64,000 nucleotides of DNA. Origin: an uncultured Planktomarina sp. (GTDB lineage: Bacteria; Pseudomonadota; Alphaproteobacteria; Rhodobacterales; Rhodobacteraceae). Within the stretch, counting starts at the first letter, position 1. Each line of letters starts with the position of its first letter. A program made the translations under genes and the position numbers. The stretch is taken from positions 124,001-188,000 of the forward strand of contig CALSQF010000001.1 in assembly GCA_943788425.1 (NCBI GenBank), read 5' to 3'. Under the pieces are notes generated by a model. The model was not told where the DNA came from. It saw only the letters and a program-made list of their open reading frames with translations, and did no database searches. This document shows positions 40,401 to 48,841 of this stretch, piece after piece.

Positions 40401-40930
40401 TCGCCAAAAAAATCCAGACGGATTGGTTCAGACAGGCTGGGTGGGAAAATGTCGATAATGCCCCCCCGGATAGAATAATCTCCCGGCTCCATAACGGTTG
40501 GCGTTTGCGTGAAACCCATGCGCACCAGAAAAGCCCGCAGGGCTTGTTCGTCCACGCGGCTGAGCACCCAGGCGCGAAAGACCGCCGACTCAAGTGTCGC
40601 GCGCGCAGGCACGCGCTGGCTGGCGGCCGAAAGCGTGGTCAAGACAACATAGGACTTGGGCATTTGCGCAAGAAAACTGGCCAGGCTCGACATGCGCTGG
40701 GCACTGATATCAGCATTCGGCGATACGCGGTCAAACGGCAGACAGTCCCAAGCGGGAAAATGAAAGACGGGCAGCTCAGGGGCAAAAAACTCCAAAGCGG
40801 CCCGCATCGCCTGTAGACGATGGGCATCGCGCGCGACATGGATGACCCCGCTCTGCTGCGCTTCTTTGCTTACAATGGTCGCGTCAAAGCCCTCGGGGGC
40901 GCCGCTCATCAAGATGTAGTTGGATGTCAT
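37490..40930 (-). CDS. mfd: Transcription-repair coupling factor Mfd
   Basis: A 1146-residue ATP-dependent translocase that removes RNA polymerase stalled at DNA damage and recruits UvrA. The UvrB-like N-terminal domain includes HFPAWDCLPFDRVSPN, followed by the CarD-like RNA polymerase-interaction domain (SPGDLVVHVDHGVGRFK). The helicase core has Walker A GDVGFGKTEVA, DEEQRFGV, TLTATPIPRTLQ and QIRGRVGRS, and there is a C-terminal TRCF domain. Length is as expected. It converges on the DsbA-like gene with overlapping stops. Confidence 0.97.
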   Translation of the reverse strand: MTSNYILMSGAPEGFDATIVSKEAQQSGVIHVARDAHRLQAMRAALEFFAPELPVFHFPAWDCLPFDRVSPNADISAQRMSSLASFLAQMPKSYVVLTTLSAASQRVPARATLESAVFRAWVLSRVDEQALRAFLVRMGFTQTPTVMEPGDYSIRGGIIDIFPPSLSEPIRLDFFGDTLDGIRQFDPATQRTVKSLEKVELSPVSEVILDEASIRRFRQNYRIEFGAAGTDDPLYEAISAGRKHQGVEHWLPFFYEEMDTLFDYLPDATVILDDQSTPARLARWDTIADQYDARKTAFTQKGRLDTVYKPAPPELLYLNDSAWQEALAGRRQVALSVLPQPTGLNVLDAGARLGRNFAPERQNEALSLFGAVSDHIKNKRAARPVVITSYSTGARERLSGLLQDEGHGELIEISNIKGLRGAGTYLAVSPLEHGFETDDLLVISEQDILGDRLVRSTKKRKRADNFLTETQSLSPGDLVVHVDHGVGRFKALEIISAAGADHECLLLEYAENSKLYLPVENIELLSRYGHDEGLLDRLGGGAWQAKKARLKERIREMAEKLIRVAAERALRKAPLVDPPLGMWDSFCARFPYQETDDQLNAISDVIEDLGTGRPMDRLICGDVGFGKTEVAMRAAFVAACSGLQVAVVAPTTLLARQHAKSFAERFRGFPLEIRQLSRFVSAKEANETRDGLARGTVDIVIGTHAVLADQVRFKNLGLLVIDEEQRFGVGHKEKLKQLRSDVHVLTLTATPIPRTLQLSLTGVRDLSIIGTPPIDRLAIRTYVSEFDTITLREALLREHYRGGQSFFVVPRIQDIPDMEAFLREHVPEVSVVVGHGQMPAGELDDKMNAFYDGKYDVLLATTIVESGLDIPTANTMIIYRADMFGLSQLYQIRGRVGRSKTRAFAYLTTKPRAKLTPTAEKRLRVLGSLDSLGAGFTLASQDLDIRGAGNLLGEEQSGQMRDVGYELYQQMLEDAIAKIRSGETEANLDNDQWAPQINLGVSVLIPAAYVPDLDVRLGLYRRLSSLATKVELEGFAAELIDRFGPLPKEVNTLMLIVRIKAMCRKAGIAKLDGGPKGATIQFHNDKFASPGGLVAFLEDQRGLAKIRDNKVVVRRDWGRTSDKIKGAFAIAKDLATLVAAEAKRKA

Positions 40931-40956
40931 ATCAGCCTGTCAAACCTTTTGTCTTA

Positions 40957-41442
40957 TCAGTGTGTCAAGACCTCGAACCCGTGGCCAAATACCCCGGCGC
41001 AGAAAATAGCCGCGGCGCCTGTGGCATAGATCTTTAGATGCAGCTTTTTCAGATCTTTGATCGATGGCTCAAGCTCCTGATGATCAGCGCATATGGTCTG
41101 CGCCGTGCGATAACCCAATCGGAAAATCACCAATTCTGGGAGGATCAAAAGACTAGCGGCGGCACAGAGTTCAATCTGGTAGACAAACCCCAACATGAAG
41201 AGCACCGATACCAAAAACGACAGGGCGACCACAACGGCGAGCGGCGCTTGCTGGGCTGTATCAACCCTGCGTCGGGCGCGCCACTTTACAATCGTAAAAA
41301 GCTGCCCCCTGTCTTTGGATTGAAGGCAATCAACAGGCACTCCAAGGACTTGAGCACCATGCCAAAACCATTGCAACACAATAAGGGACCAAAACCATCC
41401 GCTGCCAAAGGCATCCCATGAAAGAAGTTCAATGAGGCTCAT
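40957..41442 (-). CDS. Small integral membrane protein, Rhodobacterales type, unknown function
   Basis: A 161-residue protein with four hydrophobic segments, about residues 15-35, 65-85, 87-105 and 138-156. It starts MSLIELLSWDAFGSGWFWSL. The N-terminal stretch (FGSGWFWSLIVLQWFWHGAQVLGVP) resembles proteins that Rhodobacteraceae annotations label as a SufBCD-associated component; that label is unsupported here, and the suf genes are 37 kb away. It precedes mfd on the same strand with a 26-base gap. No catalytic motif is visible. Confidence 0.65.
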   Translation of the reverse strand: MSLIELLSWDAFGSGWFWSLIVLQWFWHGAQVLGVPVDCLQSKDRGQLFTIVKWRARRRVDTAQQAPLAVVVALSFLVSVLFMLGFVYQIELCAAASLLILPELVIFRLGYRTAQTICADHQELEPSIKDLKKLHLKIYATGAAAIFCAGVFGHGFEVLTH

Positions 41443-41539
41443 TAAGGGTCACTTGAATTTGGAATTTGCATTTTTTCTCTGCTACACCTAAGCCGATCAG
41501 AAGAAAACCCAAACTATCTATGTAAATGAGGTTCCAGTC

Positions 41540-42550
41540 ATGGCGTGTTTTCAAAACCAAGCCCCCTTTCCTGCCCTGCGTCCTCGGCGGCTGCGGGCCT
41601 ACCCTGCACTGCGGGCGATGGTGCGCGAAACAAATCTCAGCCCCGATGATTTGATTTGGCCCATCTTTGTCATGGCGGGAGAAGATAGCCACGAACCCGT
41701 GAGCTCTATGCCTGGTGTCAGTCGCCATACGGTTGATCGGTTGCCCGCTTTGGCGGCGACGGCCCATAGGCTCGGCATTCCTGCAATCTGCATTTTTCCA
41801 TATACCGACCCGGCATTAAAAACCGAAGATTGCAAAGAGGCTTGGAATCCTGACAACCTGTCCAATCGGGCCATTCGAGCGATCAAAGATGCTGTTCCTG
41901 ACGTCATGGTCATGACAGATATTGCGCTAGATCCTTATAATATCAACGGCCACGATGGCATCGTGCGGGACGGTGAGATCATTAACGACGAAACTGTGGC
42001 CGCTCTGGTCAAAATGGGCGTGGCACAGGCCCAATCGGGTGCCGATATTCTTGGACCGTCTGATATGATGGATGGGCGCATCGGTGCTTTGCGTACCATG
42101 TTGGAGCAAAACTCCTTCCAAAACGTCAGCATATTGAGCTATTCTGCCAAGTTTTCTTCAGCTTTTTATGGTCCATTCCGCGATGCCGTTGGGGCCACGG
42201 GTGCGCTCACGGGCGACAAAAATACCTATCAAATAGATCCGGCAAACAGCGACGAAGCCCTGCGGATGATCGCGCGGGATTTGTCTGAAGGGGCAGATAT
42301 GGTCATGGTCAAACCCGGCATGCCCTATTTGGATATTTGCCATCGGGTGAAGAGCGAATTTGGCGTTCCCACATTCGCCTATCAGGTGTCTGGAGAATAT
42401 GCGATGCTGCAGGCGGCGGTGCAAAATGGTTGGCTTGATGGGCGCCGGGTCATGTTCGAGAGCCTCATGGCTTTTAAACGTGCCGGATGTGACGGGATTT
42501 TGACCTATTTTGCGCCAGAGGTTGCCGAAATCTTAAACGCCGCAAAGTGA
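41540..42550 (+). CDS. hemB: Delta-aminolevulinic acid dehydratase (porphobilinogen synthase)
   Basis: A 336-residue enzyme joining two 5-aminolevulinate molecules into porphobilinogen for haem and corrinoid synthesis. The Schiff-base lysines are Lys204 (YSAKFSSAFYGPF) and Lys258 (MVKPGMPYLD). The metal segment reads DIALDPYNINGHDG, that is, the aspartate-type site without the three zinc cysteines, as in other alphaproteobacterial Mg-dependent enzymes. Length is normal. The gene stands alone, divergent from the membrane protein gene. Confidence 0.96.
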   Translation: MACFQNQAPFPALRPRRLRAYPALRAMVRETNLSPDDLIWPIFVMAGEDSHEPVSSMPGVSRHTVDRLPALAATAHRLGIPAICIFPYTDPALKTEDCKEAWNPDNLSNRAIRAIKDAVPDVMVMTDIALDPYNINGHDGIVRDGEIINDETVAALVKMGVAQAQSGADILGPSDMMDGRIGALRTMLEQNSFQNVSILSYSAKFSSAFYGPFRDAVGATGALTGDKNTYQIDPANSDEALRMIARDLSEGADMVMVKPGMPYLDICHRVKSEFGVPTFAYQVSGEYAMLQAAVQNGWLDGRRVMFESLMAFKRAGCDGILTYFAPEVAEILNAAK

Positions 42551-42637
42551 ACCTGGGGACCCTAGTGACAGCCATCGGGAATTGGTGTAAATTTGAAAGC
42601 AGATCCGAAAAATCGGACAGATACAGGTGGAGCTCCC

Positions 42638-43195
42638 ATGACACAGACAACACGACGCAATTTCTCACTTGGCCTTCTTGCCCTCGGCAGCACAACGGCC
42701 TGTTCAAATGCAATCGGGTCCAATAAGGCACCGCAAATTGACGTGGCCGTAGAGACAAGTTTGCAGGTGATGTTTGACACCTACCCCGGCACCCAGCAAT
42801 TGGCCAAGAACGCGACCGGCATGTTGGTCATGCCTTTGATTACCGAAGCCGGTTTTGGCTTGGGTGGCAGTTTTGGCCGTGGTGCACTGAAGGTTGGAGA
42901 TTCCAACGTGGATTACTATTCTGCGGCAGGGGCCAGCGCAGGGTTGCAAGTTGGCGCGCAGCAATATTCACATGTTCTATTTTTCATGACCGATGACGCA
43001 TTGGCCGGGTTTAGATCGTCACCGGGCTGGGTAGCCGGAGCAAATGTTGAATATGCATACCGCGATCAAGGCGACTCCTTCGCAGCCGACACTACCACCA
43101 CGTTTAATCCCGTGATTGCAGTGGTCTTCGCACAGGCTGGGCTGCGCCTCGGCGCCACCCTTGAAGGGACAAAATATACGCGGATAATACCATAA
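42638..43195 (+). CDS. SYLF/YSC84-domain exported protein
   Basis: A 185-residue protein. The N-terminus MTQTTRRNFSLGLLALGSTTAC has twin arginines followed by a hydrophobic run, suggesting Tat export. Cys22 could be a lipidation site, but the residues before it are not a standard lipobox. The rest matches the SYLF (YSC84) lipid-binding domain: GMLVMPLITEAGFGLGGSFGRGAL and a C-terminal FAQAGLRLGATLEGTKYTRI. ATG 42638 has AGGTGGAG upstream and starts the signal peptide. The role is probably in membrane lipid binding; it is not established. Confidence 0.85.
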   Translation: MTQTTRRNFSLGLLALGSTTACSNAIGSNKAPQIDVAVETSLQVMFDTYPGTQQLAKNATGMLVMPLITEAGFGLGGSFGRGALKVGDSNVDYYSAAGASAGLQVGAQQYSHVLFFMTDDALAGFRSSPGWVAGANVEYAYRDQGDSFAADTTTTFNPVIAVVFAQAGLRLGATLEGTKYTRIIP

Positions 43196-43265
43196 AATTT
43201 TGATAATAAATAACATTAAGTCCGAAATGCAGGGCGATTCGCCAAGCTGCCAGTGAAAGTACCCT

Positions 43266-45743
43266 ATGGATCGCATATTTGTATGGCTCATGCGTCTCAT
43301 TCTCAGCCTGGCTGTCCTAGGAGCCTTGTTTTTTGCTTTCAGCTGGTATGTGTTGTCGAGATCCCTGCCGGAATACACCAAGACCGTGCAGCTCGAGCAG
43401 CTTATTGCCCCGGTCGAAATTGTGCGCGATACCGCCAATGTGCCGCATATTTTTGGCAAAAATGATCACGACACGCTGTTTGCCTTGGGCTATGCCCATG
43501 CCCAAGATCGTCTGTGGCAAATGACAATGCTGCGTCGAACGGCGCAGGGGCGGCTCTCAGAACTTTTTGGCGAGGCCACTCTACCGATTGATATGACAGT
43601 GCGGCGCTTGGCTATCTATAGTGCCGCCCGTCAATCTCTGTCGGCTCTTCGGCCTGATACGCTTGCGAAACTGGATGCCTATGCTCTTGGGGTAAACGCC
43701 AGGCTCAGTGAAATAAATGAGAGTGCGCTGGGGCGTGGAGCGCCTGAATTTTTTATATTTTACAACGCGATATCGCCCTGGACTGCAGCCGATAGCCTGG
43801 CGATTGTCAAGCTCATGGGGATTCAGCTCTCCAGTCATATGCAACAAGAAGTGCTGCGTGCGCGGGCGTCTTTGATCATAGATGGTGATCGCATTAAGGA
43901 TTTACTTCCTGATATGCCGGGCAATAGCCAAGCTGATCTAATCGATTTTACGCGGCTATTTCCAGATCTATCACCCATTAAAACCTCATTGTCACGATCG
44001 CGCTCAGCCCTCTCGCCGTTCAAACCCATAGCCCTTGCGGGGGCATCGAATGCTTGGGCTGCCCTGCCCGGACGCAGTGCCTCACGCGGGACGCTTCTGG
44101 CCAATGATCCACATCTCGAACTCACCGCGCCCTCAATTTGGTATCTTGCGCGGCTTGAGCTCTCGACGGGCGGCGTCATTGGTGGCACCATTCCCGGCCT
44201 CCCATTGGTTTTGGTTGGACGCTCGGCAAAACTTGGCTGGGGACTAACCAGCTCAAATCTCGATGATACGGATGTTTTTATCGAAAAGCTTAACCCACTG
44301 GATCCGAGTGAATATAAAACACCAAAGGGCTACAAACGCTTTGTGAAAAAACAAAGCATTGTTCGGATTAAAGACAAATCACCCGTCACGTTGGAAATGT
44401 TCTGGACCGAAAATGGCCCGGTTTTGCCTGGAAGCCACGCCAACCTCGAAACTGTGACCCCTGCCGGTCACGTCACATCGGTGGCTTGGACGCTCCTTTC
44501 CAGCCAGGACACATCCGTAGAAGCTGGCTTTGATCTGATGGCCGCGCAATCGGTGCAGGAAGGTTTGGTCGCATCGCGCGGTTTTGTGGCCCCAAGTCAG
44601 ATACTCACTTTGGCAGATTCCAAACAGATTGCGATGCGCACCATAGGTGCCTTACCCAAACGCGATCCGCGCCATCAATCCAAAGGCCGCCTCCCAAGCG
44701 CCGGCTGGCTGGCGCAAAACCGCTGGCAGGGCGTGTTCGATCCATCAGTAAATCCTGTTTTTCTAAACCCCGCCAGTGGTATTTTGGGCCATACCAACAA
44801 TAAATATACCGACCGCAGCTTTCCTGAACACATCAGTTTTGACTGGGGTGACAGTCAAAGGGTTCAGCGAATGACGCGCCTGTTGCAAACCCGAGAGGCC
44901 CATACCCGCGACAGTTTCATAGAAGCGCAATTGGACAGCGTATCACCCGCCGCGCGCACGCTTCTTCCGCTAATTGGAGAAGAGCTTTGGTATCAATCAC
45001 AATCCGAGCCAACCGATAGCCCGGCCAGCAGACGTCAAACCGCCTTGGATCTTTTGGCAAATTGGAACGGTGAGATGAACGAACACCTACCAGAGCCCTT
45101 GATCTACGCCGCCTGGCTTCGTGCCTTGCATAAGCGTCTCATAGTCGATGAGCTTGGCCCGTTGCATGAGGCCTTCACCCATGCGGAGCCGCTCTTCATT
45201 GAGCGGGTTTTTCGCGATGTGGCAGGAGCCGGTATTTGGTGTGACGTGGTGCAATCGCGCAAGGTGGAGAGCTGCGCTAAGATGTCTCGTTTGGCTTTGG
45301 ATGATGCGCTTGCCGAATTGGTCGAGACCTACGGCAGCGAAATCACTGCGCTGCGTTGGGGCGAGGCGCATCAAGCCACACATGATCACCCTGTTTTGGG
45401 CGATGTTCCAATCTTGAAGTGGTTTGTAAACATTCGGCAATCGACCTCTGGTGGAGACCATACCCTACAACGCGGCAAAACCAGCGGCACCGGGCCAAAC
45501 CCCTATCTTAACGTCCATGCAGGCGGCTATCGTGGGGTCTATGATTTTGCCGATCCGGACAGCTCTGTTTTTATCATTTCAACCGGACAAAGCGGTCATC
45601 CCCTGTCGCGGCATTACGACAATCTGGGCGAATTATGGCGCCGCGGGGAATATGTGCCCATGACATTGGATGAAACTTTGGCCCGCGCTGGTGCAACCGG
45701 CCTTACGACCCTGACACCAATTTTGGACCAAACAGATCGCTAA
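43266..45743 (+). CDS. Penicillin acylase family N-terminal-nucleophile hydrolase
   Basis: An 825-residue N-terminal nucleophile (Ntn) amidohydrolase. A membrane anchor or signal (residues 8-28) is followed by the alpha chain with VEIVRDTANVPHIFGKNDHD and YAHAQDRLWQM. The spacer ends at GASNAWA, where Ser261 would become the N-terminal nucleophile of the beta chain after self-cleavage. The beta-chain ANDPHLELTAPSIWY and a C-terminal RHYDNLGELWRRGEY are typical. Family members cleave beta-lactam side chains or acyl-homoserine lactones; the real substrate is unknown. Its 3' end overlaps convergent hflX by 41 bases. Confidence 0.93.
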   Translation: MDRIFVWLMRLILSLAVLGALFFAFSWYVLSRSLPEYTKTVQLEQLIAPVEIVRDTANVPHIFGKNDHDTLFALGYAHAQDRLWQMTMLRRTAQGRLSELFGEATLPIDMTVRRLAIYSAARQSLSALRPDTLAKLDAYALGVNARLSEINESALGRGAPEFFIFYNAISPWTAADSLAIVKLMGIQLSSHMQQEVLRARASLIIDGDRIKDLLPDMPGNSQADLIDFTRLFPDLSPIKTSLSRSRSALSPFKPIALAGASNAWAALPGRSASRGTLLANDPHLELTAPSIWYLARLELSTGGVIGGTIPGLPLVLVGRSAKLGWGLTSSNLDDTDVFIEKLNPLDPSEYKTPKGYKRFVKKQSIVRIKDKSPVTLEMFWTENGPVLPGSHANLETVTPAGHVTSVAWTLLSSQDTSVEAGFDLMAAQSVQEGLVASRGFVAPSQILTLADSKQIAMRTIGALPKRDPRHQSKGRLPSAGWLAQNRWQGVFDPSVNPVFLNPASGILGHTNNKYTDRSFPEHISFDWGDSQRVQRMTRLLQTREAHTRDSFIEAQLDSVSPAARTLLPLIGEELWYQSQSEPTDSPASRRQTALDLLANWNGEMNEHLPEPLIYAAWLRALHKRLIVDELGPLHEAFTHAEPLFIERVFRDVAGAGIWCDVVQSRKVESCAKMSRLALDDALAELVETYGSEITALRWGEAHQATHDHPVLGDVPILKWFVNIRQSTSGGDHTLQRGKTSGTGPNPYLNVHAGGYRGVYDFADPDSSVFIISTGQSGHPLSRHYDNLGELWRRGEYVPMTLDETLARAGATGLTTLTPILDQTDR

Positions 45744-47007
45744 AGGCCTTCTTTTGCCGTGCTGTCCATGAGATTGACAGCGAAAAACCCTCTTGAGTTT
45801 GTTGCTCCGCGCTGACCAATCCTTGCTCGAACAACCAGGCCCGCGCGCGACCTTCCTCAAAGCCAAGTGAAAGCTTTGATTGGGTTTGATCAGGTGTCAA
45901 CCGTCTCGATACAGCGTCCAAAAATTCAGGCACACCTGCGCCGCTCAACGCTGAGGTGATATAGACATTATCCGCCCGCTCCGCCGCATTTTGCAGCGCT
46001 TCTAAGGCGCTCGGGCCCAAGATATCGCTTTTGTTCCACATCTCGATGCGCGGCACGTCGCGGTCCAGGCCCAAAGTCTCTAGAATCGTGTTCACATCCT
46101 GCGCTTGCTCGGCGGTTTCGGGATGGGCGATGTCGCGCACATGTACCACCAATTGCGCAGCGGTCACCTCCTCCAATGTCGCACGGAAGGAGGCCACGAG
46201 CTCGGTCGGAAGATCAGAAATAAAACCCACCGTGTCTGATAAGATCACATCCATGCCACTGGGCAATTTCACCGCACGCATCGTGGGATCAAGCGTGGCG
46301 AAGAGCATATCTTTGGCCAAGACCTTGGCCCCGGTCATATAGTTGAACAATGTGGATTTGCCGGCATTGGTATAGCCCACAAGCGCCACGATCGGATAAG
46401 GCACCTTCGCCCGTGCCGATCGGTGCAACTCACGGGTTTTTACCACTTTATCGAGTTGTTTTTGCAACCGCACCAATTGTATATCAATAGCCCGCCGATC
46501 CGATTCAATCTGCGTCTCGCCTGGTCCGCCCACGAAACCAAGCCCGCCCCGTTGGCGCTCCAAATGGGTCCAAGCGCGCACCAAACGTGTTCGTTGATAG
46601 CTTAGGGCAGCCATTTCGACCTGCAAAACTCCCTCGCGTGTGCGCGCACGATCAGAAAAAATCTCAAGGATTAATCCAGTGCGATCAAGAATTTTAACGC
46701 TCCAATCTTTCTCGAGGTTGCGCTGCTGCACGGGCGAGACATGCCCATCTATGAGCACGAGCTCTATCTCTGCGGCTTTGAACAGCTCGGCCAGCTCTGA
46801 AATTTTTCCCTTGCCAAACAGCTTTCCCGGATGGGCGCGCGGCAAGCGTACGATTGTTTCGCCCATCACTTCGAGCCCAGGAAGCGCATGGGCCAAAGAC
46901 ACAGCTTCAGCCAAAGCATCCTGCGCCGCACGGGCGGAATAATCAGTTTTTATGTCGGGATGTAAAACCCAGGCGTGGGTCTCATGCACATCTGGCGTAT
47001 TGCCCAT
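45703..47007 (-). CDS. hflX: HflX ribosome-splitting GTPase
   Basis: A 434-residue GTPase of the HflX group, which splits stalled or heat-damaged ribosomes. The N-terminal HflX domain includes VLIDGHVSPVQQRNLE and RTGLILEIFSDRARTREG. The G domain has G1 GYTNAGKST near residues 208-216, G3 DTVGFI and G4 MWNKSD. Length is normal. It follows hfq by 5 bases at the end of a long minus-strand run and overlaps the penicillin acylase gene tail to tail. Confidence 0.95.
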   Translation of the reverse strand: MGNTPDVHETHAWVLHPDIKTDYSARAAQDALAEAVSLAHALPGLEVMGETIVRLPRAHPGKLFGKGKISELAELFKAAEIELVLIDGHVSPVQQRNLEKDWSVKILDRTGLILEIFSDRARTREGVLQVEMAALSYQRTRLVRAWTHLERQRGGLGFVGGPGETQIESDRRAIDIQLVRLQKQLDKVVKTRELHRSARAKVPYPIVALVGYTNAGKSTLFNYMTGAKVLAKDMLFATLDPTMRAVKLPSGMDVILSDTVGFISDLPTELVASFRATLEEVTAAQLVVHVRDIAHPETAEQAQDVNTILETLGLDRDVPRIEMWNKSDILGPSALEALQNAAERADNVYITSALSGAGVPEFLDAVSRRLTPDQTQSKLSLGFEEGRARAWLFEQGLVSAEQQTQEGFSLSISWTARQKKAFSDLFGPKLVSGS

Positions 47008-47012
47008 ATTGC

Positions 47013-47246
47013 CTATTCTTCACCGTCATAAAGCGAAATTGGCTGCGCTGGCATAATGGTCGAAATCGCGTGTTTGTACACCAATTGCGATGCTCCATCA
47101 CGGCGCAAGAGGACGCAGAAATTGTCAAACCATGTCACGACGCCTTGAAGTTTCACACCATTGATCAAAAATATGGTGACAGGAACCTTGGTCTTGCGCA
47201 CTTGATTGAGAAATGCGTCTTGTAAATTTTGTTTATCGGAAGCCAT
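47013..47246 (-). CDS. hfq: RNA chaperone Hfq
   Basis: A 77-residue Sm-like hexameric RNA chaperone that pairs small RNAs with mRNAs. Sm1 covers [20 protein letters not shown] and Sm2 is VYKHAIST. The C-terminal tail is short, as in other alphaproteobacteria. The start has GAAAGAGGG upstream. It lies 5 bases before hflX, the usual hfq-hflX pair, and 108 bases downstream of trkH, where a separate hfq promoter could sit. Confidence 0.97.
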   Translation of the reverse strand: MASDKQNLQDAFLNQVRKTKVPVTIFLINGVKLQGVVTWFDNFCVLLRRDGASQLVYKHAISTIMPAQPISLYDGEE

Positions 47247-47354
47247 TTGCTAAGCCCTCTTTCTTGCGGGGACACACAAAATTACACCCCGAGATCAGGA
47301 GTATGAAGTGGTTTTTCATCAATTTCCAGTAGCAAACTGGCATAAATTGCCGCA

Positions 47355-48839
47355 TCAGCGATAAATATCGGGATTTAACAAGGCCAAGATTGCCAAAACC
47401 TCAAGCCGGCCCAGAACCATCGCAGCGGCTAAGGTTAGTTTTGCCTGCGTTGGAAGCGCCATGACCAGCGTCTGAGCACCTCCACCGGTCGGCAAAAGCG
47501 GACCCGTATTGGTGACTGTGGCCAATGTGAGGTATAAGGCTTCTTTCACCGGGCTGCCTGAAACCGTTAACGCCAAGGTGATGGCCCCCAGCACCAAAAT
47601 GAACAGCACCAAAAACACGCAAGCCAACATCGCGCTATGATGGTCGTGCGAGCGGCTCTCTATCTGCCCCGACATAACCTGTGATGGCGTAATGAGGCGA
47701 TTGACCTCCGCGCGGCTGTGACCAGCCAAGATAAAAATGCGTAGGAGTTTTATGCCCCCCGCTGTTGTCGCCACACCGCCGCCAATCATGGCCAGCCCGA
47801 CCAGGATGATTTCCACCGGATCCAAGTTTACGATCCCAGACGGAAAATAGTCGGATGTCAGCCCCGTTGTAGTCAAGAATGAAAGGCTTGTAAAAAATGC
47901 GCCCCAGATCAGCTCAAGACGCGGGCGAAGGCCCTCCAGACCCTGCGCCCCTTGGGCGATGAGGACCAAACTTGCAAAAAGAACCAAGCCAGCGGCCATG
48001 CGAAGTTCTCGATCTTCGGTCACGCGCCATTTGCGCGCCCGGGCAAAGACGGTTGAGAAGGTTGAACGTGACAGGGCAAACAGCATCACTACTGCCAAAA
48101 TACCCTCTCCAGTGATGCCGCCCGCGCCAGTATGTCCTGGAATTTCAATTCCAAAGGTCGCAATCGTCGCCATGGCCCGTAAGATAGCATAGCTGGGATC
48201 CCCGCTGACGATCAAAAGCATTAATGCCGCTGCCAGGGTGATCCAAAGATAGACCGGCCCTAAGCGCAGCGCTTCGCGCCAGAATTTCTCTGCCGGTAGT
48301 CGCCCTCCGGAGCGACGCGCAGTTCGCGATTGGGTCATCGCCTCCCCACAGGCACTGAGGTGTTCAAACCCCCCCAGATTGAGCGGTGCGAAGATCGACC
48401 AGGCGAACACCCAAATCAAAAACCCACTGGCCCAGCCCAAACTGACCCGCCAAATGACCAATGTCTCGCTCAAACTGCCAGGCGCAAAGACCGGAAGACC
48501 GGTTGTCGTCACGGTGCTGACGATATCGAGATAGGCATCAATGAACTGGCCTGTTCCGCTGACTTCATAAAGCGGAATGGCCAAAAGGGCTGGAAAGCCC
48601 AGGAAAAAGGCAATTAAAGACCATAGCTGCGCACGGCGGTGCACTGGAAAAACAGTCCCTTGCAGCGAAAACCTCAAAAAAGTTAGGCCAAAGAGCCCCA
48701 AGAGCACCGCATAAAAAAAGCTGCGCCCCTTGTGGGAATCCCCAGATATAAACCCATGCAGAGATGGTATCATCAGCATCACAATTAAGAGTGTTGGAAT
48801 TGAGATTGCCAGCGGCAATTTCTGAAAACGCGTCCACAT
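47355..48839 (-). CDS. trkH: TrkH-family potassium transporter membrane subunit
   Basis: A 494-residue membrane protein with about ten helices and four pore loops. The selectivity segments are TTTGL (near residue 111), ATFGI, TTTGL and TNTGP, each with the conserved glycine of TrkH/KtrB channels. It takes up K+ with the peripheral TrkA subunit, whose gene is just upstream (2-base gap). The coupling of ntr, trk and hfq genes in this order is standard for Rhodobacterales and other alphaproteobacteria. Confidence 0.95.
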   Translation of the reverse strand: MWTRFQKLPLAISIPTLLIVMLMIPSLHGFISGDSHKGRSFFYAVLLGLFGLTFLRFSLQGTVFPVHRRAQLWSLIAFFLGFPALLAIPLYEVSGTGQFIDAYLDIVSTVTTTGLPVFAPGSLSETLVIWRVSLGWASGFLIWVFAWSIFAPLNLGGFEHLSACGEAMTQSRTARRSGGRLPAEKFWREALRLGPVYLWITLAAALMLLIVSGDPSYAILRAMATIATFGIEIPGHTGAGGITGEGILAVVMLFALSRSTFSTVFARARKWRVTEDRELRMAAGLVLFASLVLIAQGAQGLEGLRPRLELIWGAFFTSLSFLTTTGLTSDYFPSGIVNLDPVEIILVGLAMIGGGVATTAGGIKLLRIFILAGHSRAEVNRLITPSQVMSGQIESRSHDHHSAMLACVFLVLFILVLGAITLALTVSGSPVKEALYLTLATVTNTGPLLPTGGGAQTLVMALPTQAKLTLAAAMVLGRLEVLAILALLNPDIYR

Positions 48840-48841
48840 GA

